DNA from: Nostoc cf. commune SO-36
GTDB lineage: Bacteria; Cyanobacteriota; Cyanobacteriia; Cyanobacteriales; Nostocaceae
DNA: 64,000 nucleotides
Assembly: GCF_023734775.1 (NCBI RefSeq)
Contig: NZ_AP025733.1
Span: forward strand, 124,001 to 188,000
Direction of reading: 5' to 3'
Below, in pieces: positions 53,638-62,164 of the stretch. Under the pieces are notes generated by a model, which saw nothing but the letters and a program-made list of their open reading frames with translations, was not told the DNA's origin and did not search any database. Each line of letters starts with the position of its first letter. The first letter of the stretch is position 1. The position numbers and the translations under genes were made by a program.

Positions 53638-53796
53638 TAAAAATATAAACTGATAGTAATTTATTCTAATATCAGTTTATCTAAACCTGCGATCTGGGCG
53701 AGCGCTCATCTTGGAAGCTGGCTAGAACATCGAAGCAAAACACTAATTGGCATCCAGGTTTTGTGGCGAGGCTGGTTAAAATTGAACGACCTCTGT

Positions 53797-53833
53797 GTTC
53801 GCGTAGCGTCTGTCTGCGACACGCTGCGCGAAC
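53797..53833. repeat. Dispersed-repeat hairpin
   Basis: GTTCGCG ... CGCGAAC ends around TAGCGTCTGTCTGCGACACG; related to copies near 58800 and 61200. The gene-less stretch 53638-54008 holds nothing else evident. Confidence 0.6.
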
Positions 53834-54008
53834 GTAGAGAGGGTTGTAGGGATCTTGAGAGACTTAACGGGAAAAGTCAGCTAAATTTTTACGTACTGCA
53901 CGGTTTAGGAATACCAACTGATGAGCAAGGCGATCGCCTCCACCGAAATAGAAGTGATTGCCTTTGCTTTCAGGCAATAAAATATAAGAAAACTGATTGG
54001 GAGCAGAA

Positions 54009-54377
54009 ATGACAAAACTAAAAATTCAAGAATATATAGCGAAACACAAGGCTGAATTTCCAGATGGGAAAATTCACCATGAATTGCCTATGCCTACAGA
54101 TGCAATATCTGTAGTTTCTGATCCACAAAACTGGCATTGCTATCCAGATAATGTGGTCAGAATTTTTCTTTCTTCTTACAAGGAAGATGGAGAGGAACAA
54201 TATTTAGTAGGGGTTGGGGATTACAAGCACCCAACTATCTGCACAAATGTTTATAGTTCCCTAGATGATGTTTGCAGTTTTATTGCTAATCGCCCAGAGC
54301 AGATTTCTAGAGAGTATCTGGAAATCTGTGGATTTTATTTTCTAGAAATCCCTATATCAAGGGCTTATCGCATCTAA
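54009..54377 (+). CDS. Hypothetical protein
   Basis: 122 residues from the ATG at 54009. MTKLKIQEYIAKHKAEFPDG, HELPMPTDAISVVSDPQNWH and CSFIANRPEQISREYLEICG. Mixed alpha/beta, no motif recognised. The upstream TTG at 53997 adds only four residues. Confidence 0.6.
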   Translation: MTKLKIQEYIAKHKAEFPDGKIHHELPMPTDAISVVSDPQNWHCYPDNVVRIFLSSYKEDGEEQYLVGVGDYKHPTICTNVYSSLDDVCSFIANRPEQISREYLEICGFYFLEIPISRAYRI

Positions 54378-54447
54378 TTGCACATCCATTCTAAACTTGC
54401 TGATCATTTCAGGTATCTACAAAAAACCTGTTAACAAGATTAAATAA

Positions 54448-54645
54448 ATGAGTTTAAGTGAGGCATACATCATCCTTGGAACTTTGTTCACCTATTTATA
54501 AAATCATGGTTATAAGGAGCATCAAGACTTTGGTATTAATCATGAAGAACCGCAAAGCTGGTATTTAACTAGCAGACCAATGGAGTTTCTCAATTTCGGC
54601 TTCAAAGTCACATGGTATACGGTCTGCGATTGGTTAATTAATTAA
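54448..54645 (+). pseudogene. Frameshifted remnant of a small protein
   Basis: MSLSEAYIILGTLFTYL ends at TAA (54499-54501). The next frame runs NHGYKEHQDFGINHEEPQSW, YLTSRPMEFLNFGFKVTWYT and ends VCDWLIN at 54645. Together about 62 residues with one shift. Gene-like composition, unrecognised family. The remaining parts of 54378-54858 show no gene. Confidence 0.35.
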
Positions 54646-54858
54646 TCTATTACCTCTTCTACGAAACAGAAATGTTTCTTTACATCCATTGGGAATGCGA
54701 TCGCTTTCCTCGGGCGCTTTTATCAAGTAAAGTAAACAATAAGCTTTTCACTACCAACACAGAGACCTAATAACTATTACCTTTGACCATGTTAGGCTAC
54801 CACGTTAACAGAAAGATTAATCCTCAATATTTAAAATCAAATGAAAGTAATTTTCGTT

Positions 54859-55416
<558 letters not shown>

Positions 55417-55687
55417 TCAGGCTTTCTCATCAATCACAAGATAAAACTTTGAATCAAATCATGAGAGAGAGTTGAAATTTTGAAGCATAATTAAAGAATG
55501 AGCCGCAACTCAACAGGAAACGCCTAAAACGCCTAAAAAGTCTTCCCAACGTGTTGGGCAACGCAAACCTAAACGAGATACTGTAGGACTTCAGTGAACA
55601 TCAAAAAATTCAGTAGTAAACAGTTTTTATCAAGGGTATCAGTTTTTCAATAAAATTCGTATCAGTATGAAAGGAAATTATTAATTA

Positions 55688-56089
55688 GTGAATTTATCTA
55701 CTTTACCTATAGAATTTGAATTAACAGCCGCAAAAATTCCATCAGATCATTATCCACACTCTCGCTTTAAATTAACAGCAGAAATTGAAAAAGGTTTTAT
55801 AACAATTGATTTTCAAGGCTACTTTACCGAAAGTTTTAATCCGAAAAATCGTCCTTACTCTAATCCTATTAGTGAAGTTTATCGAAATAATAAGATTGAT
55901 TTTCGGCTATTTTGGTCTGGGGAACATTTAGCGTTATCTGGCTGGTGGAGAACTGCAATTCTATCGCTTGAGTACACTCCAATACGAAAAGAATGGTTGA
56001 ACGAAGACGGTGAGGAAATTCTTCGTCCCTATCCAGATGGTGATAAGTTTGAGGCAATTGCTGCTTCTTTTTACCCGATTTTACAGTAG
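55688..56089 (+). CDS. Hypothetical protein inside the split PEP-utilising gene
   Basis: 133 residues, GTG start. PIEFELTAAKIPSDHYPHSR, then LFWSGEHLALSGWWRTAILS. AAGGAAA lies about 12 bases upstream, a weak fit. Not recognised. It was inserted between the two halves of the Rph-like gene together with the next gene(s). Confidence 0.5.
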   Translation: MNLSTLPIEFELTAAKIPSDHYPHSRFKLTAEIEKGFITIDFQGYFTESFNPKNRPYSNPISEVYRNNKIDFRLFWSGEHLALSGWWRTAILSLEYTPIRKEWLNEDGEEILRPYPDGDKFEAIAASFYPILQ

Positions 56090-56152
56090 TATTTCCCAAT
56101 TTGAAGATTATGTTTAAAAATAAGAGTAAAATTAAAAATAATAGTTTCTAAG

Positions 56153-56461
56153 ATGAATCAGCTAACAATCTCTGACAAAATCGAAACTTGTTTCTCTATT
56201 GAAAAGCTAGTTAACTTAATAGAAGCACAAATATTGGAGTTAGATGAAAATCTAGAATTAACTAGTGAAGAGATTTTTGAGATTGTCTGCCAAGAATCTC
56301 ACCTAAATACTGATTTTCTAAAACAAGCTTTGGGTTGTAAATGTCCATTTGCTTTAATTGGTTTTATTAATGAATTAGAATTCAATGAATTTTCTAATTA
56401 TTCTGTTATTATCGAAGACTCAAATACGCATAGTCAAAATGTTAACCAACCAGCCATTTAG
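56153..56461 (+). CDS. Hypothetical acidic protein
   Basis: 102 residues with ATG. Acidic helical start (IEKLVNLIEAQILELDENLE), LTSEEIFEIVCQESHLNTDF and a CKCPF element. Not recognised; same direction as the gene at 55688. Confidence 0.5.
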   Translation: MNQLTISDKIETCFSIEKLVNLIEAQILELDENLELTSEEIFEIVCQESHLNTDFLKQALGCKCPFALIGFINELEFNEFSNYSVIIEDSNTHSQNVNQPAI

Positions 56462-56509
56462 GGACTTCCAGAAAATAAACTATTTCATTCTCTGCTTCTG
56501 CTGGAAGGG

Positions 56510-56773
56510 ATGCTATCTACCCAACCACAGCATAAGTCTTTCAGCGTTCATGTGACAAAAAGGGAAAAAGGGCGAATAGGAATTTTATACAATCAGATCA
56601 TCAAAACATGGATTTATACAATGAGAATTACTGATATTTACGTTAGGAATAATTGCTTGGTTTTTTGTACCGATAATGGATGTAAATCAATTTATCATTT
56701 ATCAAATATTATTATAGATACAAGCTTATCAATAGATTCCCTCTCTCCCGAAAACCTACCAGAATCTCGATGA
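56510..56773 (+). CDS. Doubtful short frame
   Basis: 87 codons; the start has GGAAGG only a few bases before ATG. The better part begins at an internal MRITDIYVRNNCLVFCTDNG. The 3' end overlaps the junction with the Rph N-terminal fragment. May be real but unsupported by any family. Confidence 0.3.
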   Translation: MLSTQPQHKSFSVHVTKREKGRIGILYNQIIKTWIYTMRITDIYVRNNCLVFCTDNGCKSIYHLSNIIIDTSLSIDSLSPENLPESR

Positions 56774-57029
56774 AAGAGCGAATCTCACCGCTAAGTTCAC
56801 CGATTTTATCCCGGTCTTCCACCAATAGATGCGATAACTGATCGAGTAATTCGTTAATCGACGATGTTTCCTCAATGATTCTTTTAAAAGCTTCAGTAGA
56901 AACACAGAAGCCATTCGGTACGCGGATTCCTTCAATCTTAGTAAGTTCCCCCAGGTTCGCGCCTTTACCCCCAACAAGCTTGAGTTTTGTTTTATCAATA
57001 TCTTGAAAACAAAGCACAAATGAACTCAT
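56765..57029 (-). pseudogene. N-terminal fragment of the rifampin-phosphotransferase-like enzyme
   Basis: MSSFVLCFQDIDKTKLKLVG, GGKGANLGELTKIEGIRVPN and GFCVSTEAFKRIIEETSSIN match the ATP-binding N-terminus of PEP-utilising enzymes. The match ends near SGEIRSFIEI (about 56768). The C-terminal piece is at 54859-55356. If fused and complete the enzyme would transfer phosphate from ATP to rifampicin; as it stands it is broken. Confidence 0.8.
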
Positions 57030-57061
57030 CAGTTTCCCCCCTTTGGCAATTCATACTATGC

Positions 57062-57138
57062 TTGCAATCAGCGGCGGCAAACAGCCTCTGCATCACAACC
57101 AGGATCTTCAACAGTCCGCTGCATTGCAATTGTTAGGC
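57062..57138. repeat. attC-like recombination site (3' end of the DHFR cassette)
   Basis: Read leftward: GCCTAAC (complement of 57132-57138) overlaps the DHFR stop codon. TTGCAATGCAGCGG and CCGCTGATTGCAA pair with one extra unpaired base, as in integron attC bottom-strand folds, around a 41-base loop. The outer R' core GTTRRRC expected left of 57062 is degenerate (TACTATGCTTG). Confidence 0.5.
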
Positions 57139-57717
57139 GGCTCCGCTCACACCGCCTTTGTGTACTTCATAGCCCAACTCAGCCATGCCAGCACCCATCT
57201 GATGAACAGACACTAGGCGCAGAACTGGACTTAGCACTCTGCGAGGGAATAGCGGCTTACCCTTGCCGAGGGTGGCCGAGCCAACCTGGATGATAAGCTC
57301 ATCTAGTAAACCAGCATCGTAGAACTGACCAGCCAGATCTCCGCCTCCAACTATCCAGATATTTTTGGTGCTAGCAGCAACTCGCATTTGGGCGTAGGCG
57401 TGGTCTACATCTCCATTGACGAATCGGATGTTCGCACCTTCGATCATTGTCAGCTTGCGACTAGAGAATATCCAGGCTGGCTGAGTGTATGGCCACGCAA
57501 AGCCAGTCTCAGCGGCAACCTTTTTTGCGTTGCGTACCATCCACTCGTAAGTTGCTGATCCCATTGCCAACGCACCCACATCTGAAATGAACTCTGGATA
57601 GCTGGAGTCATTCAGGTCACCAAGCGGAAACAGCCAATCTAGTGAGTCATTCTCAGTAGCAATGAAGCCATCAAGACTTGTCGCTGTGAAATACTGAGTT
57701 TTAATTTTTGTATGCAA
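57133..57717 (-). CDS. Dihydrofolate-reductase (RibD C-terminal) family protein in an integron-like cassette
   Basis: 194 residues. TQYFTATSLDGFIATENDSL, GALAMGSATYEWMVRNAKKV, IFSSRKLTMIEGANIRFVNG and NIWIVGGGDLAGQFYDAGLL are features of the DHFR-like/RibD reductase fold. The start is unclear: TTG at 57715-57717 is too close to AGGAG and no ATG is nearby. Probable NADPH-dependent reductase with unknown substrate. The stop TAA is part of GCCTAAC, as in integron cassettes, and GTTAGAC lies upstream at 57739-57745 (complement). No integrase intI is in the window. Confidence 0.8.
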   Translation of the reverse strand: MHTKIKTQYFTATSLDGFIATENDSLDWLFPLGDLNDSSYPEFISDVGALAMGSATYEWMVRNAKKVAAETGFAWPYTQPAWIFSSRKLTMIEGANIRFVNGDVDHAYAQMRVAASTKNIWIVGGGDLAGQFYDAGLLDELIIQVGSATLGKGKPLFPRRVLSPVLRLVSVHQMGAGMAELGYEVHKGGVSGAA

Positions 57718-57738
57718 CTCCTAAGTATGACTTCAAGC

Positions 57739-57745
57739 GTCTAAC
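57739..57745 (-). other. Integron-type core site GTTAGAC upstream of the DHFR cassette
   Basis: Leftward GTTAGACGCTTGAAG begins about 20 bases before the DHFR start, the position of the recombination point in integron cassettes. Support depends on the attC-like site at the other end. Confidence 0.4.
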
Positions 57746-57786
57746 ACTGCCCATCACCCACGCAGATCACCTTTGCATCATAACTG

Positions 57787-58625
57787 CTGTACGTTCGCTC
57801 ATTTTTGAAGGTAAGAGGAATTAATACCTTACTGTGTAAGGTTTCAAGGTGATTGTGGATCTGATAGCGGTGATACCATGTAATACTTGGAGCAGGATTT
57901 GTCAGATCAACGATGTATTACACGGACTAACAAGACTCGATTTTTCATGTATTACATGGAAAATCGAGATTCAGTCCCCAATTTTGTAAGAGAATCGGCG
58001 CATCGGTGTAATACATGGATAAAGAGCATGATCTCCAATTCACCTAACGGTGTAATATACAGCCGAGGTGGAAATGGGACATTCAATTCTGTGTCTTCAA
58101 GTCACAGAGTGCTGACTTGAGCGGGGTCAGACGTAATTATGTCTTGCAGTACTCCGAATCTAGCTGATAAAGGGACTCAGGCATTTTCATCAGGGAGAGA
58201 ATTTGTTTTTGAAGGTCGGACAAAGGCGTGATGAAGATGGTATAATCAGGAAGGTAGTAAAGAGTAAGGTGACAAAAAGCCTGAAGCATTCGCTCCGCAG
58301 ATGGGCGATTGGTTTTTCGCTTTGGATTGCCATCATAAAGACCAGCCAAAGATTGTTGCGTTTGCTGAAGAGCTAGTCTGACCACAAACTCCATTAGGGT
58401 AAATACGCGCAAAGCTATGTTCAAAATGAACAATAGCCTCTAGTCACTTCCATGTAATACATAGAAAGACCTGATCCCTCCTCTCCCCATGTATTACACC
58501 GTTGAACTGCCTAACCCTGACCCAAGTATTACACAGTGTCACCACCATCAGATCCACAATCACCTTGAAACCTTACACAGTAAGGTATTAATTCCTCTTA
58601 CCTTCAAAAATGAGCGAACGTACAG
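57787..58625. mobile_element. 839-bp element with 104-bp near-identical inverted repeats and eight palindromic sites
   Basis: Arms 57787-57890 and 58522-58625 are inverted copies, 99 of 104 identical, the outer 79 bases perfectly so (outer end CTGTACGTTCGCTCATTTTT). Eight copies of CNRTGTAATACWTGG lie at 57876, 57911, 57945, 58004, 58048, 58450, 58487 and 58522 (starts), in both orientations. Inside is a fragment of a transposase C-terminus. No target duplication was found at the ends. Confidence 0.75.
58137..58433 (-). pseudogene. C-terminal fragment of an IS1634/IS4-type transposase
   Basis: 98 codons: RVFTLMEFVVRLALQQTQQS, LAGLYDGNPKRKTNRPSAER and ITPLSDLQKQILSLMKMPES. This resembles the tail of IS1634-type transposases. 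The catalytic region is missing; it lies between the left and right site clusters of the long-inverted-repeat element. Confidence 0.6.
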
Positions 58626-58754
58626 TTCATACTGGAAATGCCAAGAATATCAAGTAGTTGGCTTTCGTGACTTGGCTATTTTTTGGGGAAGGTGGGGGGA
58701 AAGGTTTTAAACCCTTACCATGCACCCCTGACCCTAGCCCTGACCACTTAATGA

Positions 58755-58791
58755 AATTCAAAATTCAAAATTTAATAAATAATTTTGAATT
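58755..58791. repeat. AATTCAAA-type heptamer repeat hairpin
   Basis: AATTCAAAATTCAAAATT and AATTTTGAATT arms; common cyanobacterial intergenic repeat. The gene-less stretch 58626-58938 otherwise shows only a dispersed-repeat-like piece near 58800. Confidence 0.6.
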
Positions 58792-58938
58792 GGAGGGTTC
58801 GCGCAGCGTCTCCAAGAGTTGCGACTTGACAGCGCATTTTTGGGTTGGCGTACAACGGTACTTGGCATTACCTCAAAACGCGATATCAGATACTAGTTTT
58901 GGTTAACATAGAAATTCCCCTGACATTGCAAATCAACT

Positions 58939-60174
58939 ATGCCCAAGACTTGGAACATCAAGATAGATAACTATTTTCAAGCCAACCCAAACTGCATCAT
59001 CGCCACTGCTCATGTAGACTCGTTCCCCACAGACCTACCCCTAGAACCCAACATCAGAGAACCAAACCGCAAAAGCGCGACCTACAGACAAGTCTTCGAC
59101 TCACTGACAACGGAACCCGAAAAATTCTTCTCTCGCCACAGTGGAATCGTTCTGTCAGCTAATATTGCTAAACCTGTCAAGAATAAAACTGAACTAGAAC
59201 TGGAGATTTTAGAAGCTAACGAGGGGGGCAGTGATGGGATTATCAACGGTGGTCACACAGTTTTAGGGTTTGAGCAAGCGAAAAATTACAACTATAATTT
59301 AAGCCAAGCCAGAGTAAAAGTTACCATCCATATTGGACTCTCGGAAGACGAGGCTAAGGATATAGCCCTAGCCTCCAACACCACAACGCCAGTAGATTCT
59401 CGCTCCAAAGTCAACGCTAGGGGTGATTACAAATTCATCAAGCAGTACTTAGCTCAGTTAGAACAGAAAGAAGATAGAAAATTCCGCATTGCCTATTATC
59501 AAAACCAAAGCGGCGCTCCAAGAAATGCCCAGTGCAATGTCACCCATTTGCTCAAGCTCCTTTACTGCCTCGACAGAAATAAATACAACCCCGACGGCAA
59601 TAAACGAACCAAACACCCAGTAGGAATGAGTCTTCCAAGTAACATCACAGATGCAGAAAGGGAAAGGTTAACCGCCTTACTGCCTCTCTTGACTCATGCT
59701 CTCTGGATAGAGCAAAGACTCTACGAAATAATCCAAGAACATATCAGTAACCCTAGAAGAAAGGGTTCCAACGATTTAGCATCAATTGATATACGTAAAA
59801 CTACGTTGTTGCCTGACAGCAAGTATTCATTCGGGTTTGGTGCGCCAACTGACTTGGCACTACCGATAATTGCGTCCTATCGGGTATTTTTGGATAAAGA
59901 CTATAAGTGGATTCTGCCGTTTAACGAATTCGCTGAAGATTTCCTCCAACACTTGTGGAATAACTACTTCCGCAAATACTTGGTGTCGGAGAAAACAGCA
60001 GGAAATACAGTAGGTACAAAAATCAGCCGCAATCAAGAGATTTGGGAAAGTCTTTATATCTCGGCGCAAAGTTATCTAAATCAGCACTTGATGAAAATGG
60101 TTAACTCCAGCAAGGAAGAAGAATTGAAAGTGACACAAGGGACAAAAGGGCGTGTGCAAGCAGGTAAGAAATAA
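58939..60174 (+). CDS. AIPR-family (abortive phage infection) protein
   Basis: 411 residues with ATG. EKFFSRHSGIVLSANIAKPV and GIINGGHTVLGFEQAKNYNY match the FxxRN/HxGI and NGGxT elements of AIPR proteins (phage resistance by abortive infection). LASNTTTPVDSRSKVNARGD follows. The gene is next to a toxin-antitoxin pair, consistent with a small defence island. Downstream hairpin with AT-rich tail at 60235-60271 may end its transcript. Mechanism not known for this subgroup. Confidence 0.75.
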   Translation: MPKTWNIKIDNYFQANPNCIIATAHVDSFPTDLPLEPNIREPNRKSATYRQVFDSLTTEPEKFFSRHSGIVLSANIAKPVKNKTELELEILEANEGGSDGIINGGHTVLGFEQAKNYNYNLSQARVKVTIHIGLSEDEAKDIALASNTTTPVDSRSKVNARGDYKFIKQYLAQLEQKEDRKFRIAYYQNQSGAPRNAQCNVTHLLKLLYCLDRNKYNPDGNKRTKHPVGMSLPSNITDAERERLTALLPLLTHALWIEQRLYEIIQEHISNPRRKGSNDLASIDIRKTTLLPDSKYSFGFGAPTDLALPIIASYRVFLDKDYKWILPFNEFAEDFLQHLWNNYFRKYLVSEKTAGNTVGTKISRNQEIWESLYISAQSYLNQHLMKMVNSSKEEELKVTQGTKGRVQAGKK

Positions 60175-60234
60175 TAGTACAAGGTTTCTATTGAGAGATT
60201 CGTTTTGGATGGGCGATGGCTTTTAATAGTAAAC

Positions 60235-60271
60235 AGTTATCAGTAAACTCTTTGGGTTTTAACTGATAACT
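60235..60271 (+). terminator. Hairpin after the AIPR gene
   Basis: AGTTATCAGT and ACTGATAACT followed by ATTTTAATT; modest intrinsic terminator or a repeat of the same common type. Confidence 0.5.
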
Positions 60272-60407
60272 ATTTTAATTGATAGCCTAACTTGTGAAGT
60301 CGAAAAAGTGCTATTGCTCACAGATTCTTTTCCATTTGCATATACAATAACAACTGCTCATTAAATGAGTATTTTGTGAATTCAACAGTAGCAAGAGAGG
60401 AAAAATA

Positions 60408-60698
60408 ATGGCTGAACTCAAACTCCGGTCAAAAGATCCAGATTCCCTCAGACGGATTATTAAAAGTGCTTTGTCAGAAAGATTACAAAGTGTGACAGCA
60501 GGAATCAAAAGAACAGAAGAACGTATTCAAGAATTTGAAACCAAATATAAATTATCGACTGAGGAATTTATCACTCAGTTTAATAATGATGAATTATTCC
60601 ATAGCTTTGACTTTGATGAGTGGATTGGAGAAGCTCGAATGTTGGCACATTTACAACAAACAAAAGAGTCAATAGAGGAGATTGATTTTGTTGATTGA
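60408..60698 (+). CDS. TumA-like antitoxin candidate
   Basis: 96 residues; AGAGGAAA lies about 9 bases upstream. MAELKLRSKDPDSLRRIIKS and helical SERLQSVTAGIKRTEERIQE to FDFDEWIGEARMLAHLQQ. The stop overlaps the start of the TumE-like toxin gene by 11 bases, the usual antitoxin-first operon layout. Identification as antitoxin rests on position. Confidence 0.65.
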   Translation: MAELKLRSKDPDSLRRIIKSALSERLQSVTAGIKRTEERIQEFETKYKLSTEEFITQFNNDELFHSFDFDEWIGEARMLAHLQQTKESIEEIDFVD

Positions 60699-61071
60699 AG
60701 ATTATTCTCAGCAAATTCAGCTTTTAATTGAATCCTCAAAAATAGTTAATTTATTCCATGTAGAAACTGAAAAAAGAGGAATATATGAAGGTTTTATCAG
60801 AGCCAAACTCGAATTTAAAGATAACTCCTTGCTGCATTTAAGGGAATTTGTTTATGTTGAAATATCACTTGATAGAAAAATGTATAGCTATCAATATATG
60901 AATTCAGAGAATAGTCTAATTTTTCGCTATGATAATACTGAACATCACCGAAAACTAAATCTAACTACCTTTCCTCATCATAAACATGATGGGAGTGAGG
61001 ATAATATCGTTAAATCAGATGCTCCTTTTTTAGCTGAGATCCTAAAAGAAATTGAGAAAATATTAGTATAA
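60688..61071 (+). CDS. TumE/DUF6516-like toxin
   Basis: Start TTG at 60688 chosen because GAGGAG lies seven bases upstream; 127 residues. GFIRAKLEFKDNSLLHLREF, YSYQYMNSENSLIFRYDNTE and NLTTFPHHKHDG are characteristic of the TumE/DUF6516 toxin family, thought to be paired with TumA-type antitoxins. The target is not known from sequence. Translationally coupled with the upstream antitoxin gene. Confidence 0.75.
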   Translation: MLIEDYSQQIQLLIESSKIVNLFHVETEKRGIYEGFIRAKLEFKDNSLLHLREFVYVEISLDRKMYSYQYMNSENSLIFRYDNTEHHRKLNLTTFPHHKHDGSEDNIVKSDAPFLAEILKEIEKILV

Positions 61072-61139
61072 GTGCGATTCCTACGGCAGACGTTGCCAAT
61101 GTCCACAATCCCCCAGCTGTAAAACCCAACCCAATGGCC

Positions 61140-61258
61140 GTTACACTCACCGAACAATTCGCAGTTCGCACTCTTGCTAACGCCCCGCTCCGCTAACGCA
61201 ATGACGCTCGTTCCTCTCTACGAGACGCTGCGCGAACGCTAACGCTGCGCTAACGCAA
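61140..61258. repeat. GC-rich dispersed-repeat cluster
   Basis: Repeated CGCTAACGC / GAACGCTAACGC and GAGACGCTGCGCGAACG units between the toxin gene and the leftward operon. No gene. Confidence 0.6.
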
Positions 61259-61435
61259 TTAAAGTTTATTTCGAGCTTCCCGTAAAAGTTGAGATTGGTA
61301 ATTCTGAATTTTCTTCAGAATCCTTTCGCGTTGTGGATGCCCTTCAAGAGACTTGTCAATGGCAGCAAATTCGTCTAATACAATCACTTTAGGCTGAACG
61401 CTTACATTATTTGCGGCTGGGTCTATGGAGTTCAT
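61259..61435 (-). CDS. Small hypothetical protein
   Basis: 58 residues from the ATG at 61433-61435. MNSIDPAANNVSVQPKVIVL then a basic helix (RERILKKIQNYQSQLLREAR). Last gene of the leftward set from 63979. Not recognised. Confidence 0.5.
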   Translation of the reverse strand: MNSIDPAANNVSVQPKVIVLDEFAAIDKSLEGHPQRERILKKIQNYQSQLLREARNKL

Positions 61436-61485
61436 ACTCAATTAGGTTGCTTAACCTCCAGCAGCAATTGCCAAAGCTAGAAGAT

Positions 61486-62151
61486 TCATTGGAGCTTCTG
61501 ATAGTCTTGAAAAAAACGATTCAAATCATTTAAAAATTGACAAAACAAACTTTTGTTTTCATAAGTACCAGTAGCATTCTCCCAAGAATCGCAAATTCTT
61601 GGGTTAGTAAAAGGCAAAATCAAAACAAATAGAGCCGAAATTAAGGGGACAATTAATATAAAGTTTCGGGCATCAGTGATTAAATTACCAACTTCGCTCA
61701 GAATAGGTAACTCGTATTGATGACGATGTGTAATTAGGGTATCTTTGGTTTTCTGAGGTTGAGTTTTTTGCTCTTTTTCTAAATTGAGAGTGGGTTGAAT
61801 ATCTATCTCAATAATATTCTTTCTGACTATTTCGATTGCCGTCAATAAATCATCTATAGGTTGCCCATTTTTGGCACGAGTGACAAGTATTGCTTCGAGA
61901 ATTATCAATCTTAACTTGGAAGTTAATAGTATAGGCATCTGTTGATTAGCTTCATTGATGAAATCCTGTTGTTCCTTGAGGAATTTACTGGTCTGCATAT
62001 TATGTAGCCACTGTTGTTGAACTAGTCGTTCGCGTTCTGATAGTTTAAAGTTTTGAGAGAGACTGTTAATAAAGTTAACAACACTCGTCGTTAATTTTTC
62101 TAAAGGGCTTGAGACTTTTGAAGGGGAGTCGCTTTGGTTGTTGTCTTGCAT
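61486..62151 (-). CDS. Membrane protein of the leftward transfer-like set
   Basis: 221 residues. Helical N-terminal half; one clear membrane segment (NFILIVPLISALFVLILPF) near residue 165, with two Cys in the C-terminal outer part. Located between the ATPase and the small gene, probably co-transcribed. Role unknown, perhaps an anchor or partner for the ATPase. Confidence 0.55.
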   Translation of the reverse strand: MQDNNQSDSPSKVSSPLEKLTTSVVNFINSLSQNFKLSERERLVQQQWLHNMQTSKFLKEQQDFINEANQQMPILLTSKLRLIILEAILVTRAKNGQPIDDLLTAIEIVRKNIIEIDIQPTLNLEKEQKTQPQKTKDTLITHRHQYELPILSEVGNLITDARNFILIVPLISALFVLILPFTNPRICDSWENATGTYENKSLFCQFLNDLNRFFQDYQKLQ

Positions 62152-62164
62152 AGGTTTACTGAGT

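Noticed and set aside
53761..54012. 83-codon rightward frame
   Set aside because: It is mostly dispersed-repeat hairpin sequence read as protein; the real gene starts at 54009.
57787..58625. CRISPR-like interpretation of the repeated 15-base sites
   Set aside because: Spacing is irregular (32-56 bases, then 400), orientation changes, and no cas genes are present; site array in a transposon is the simpler reading.
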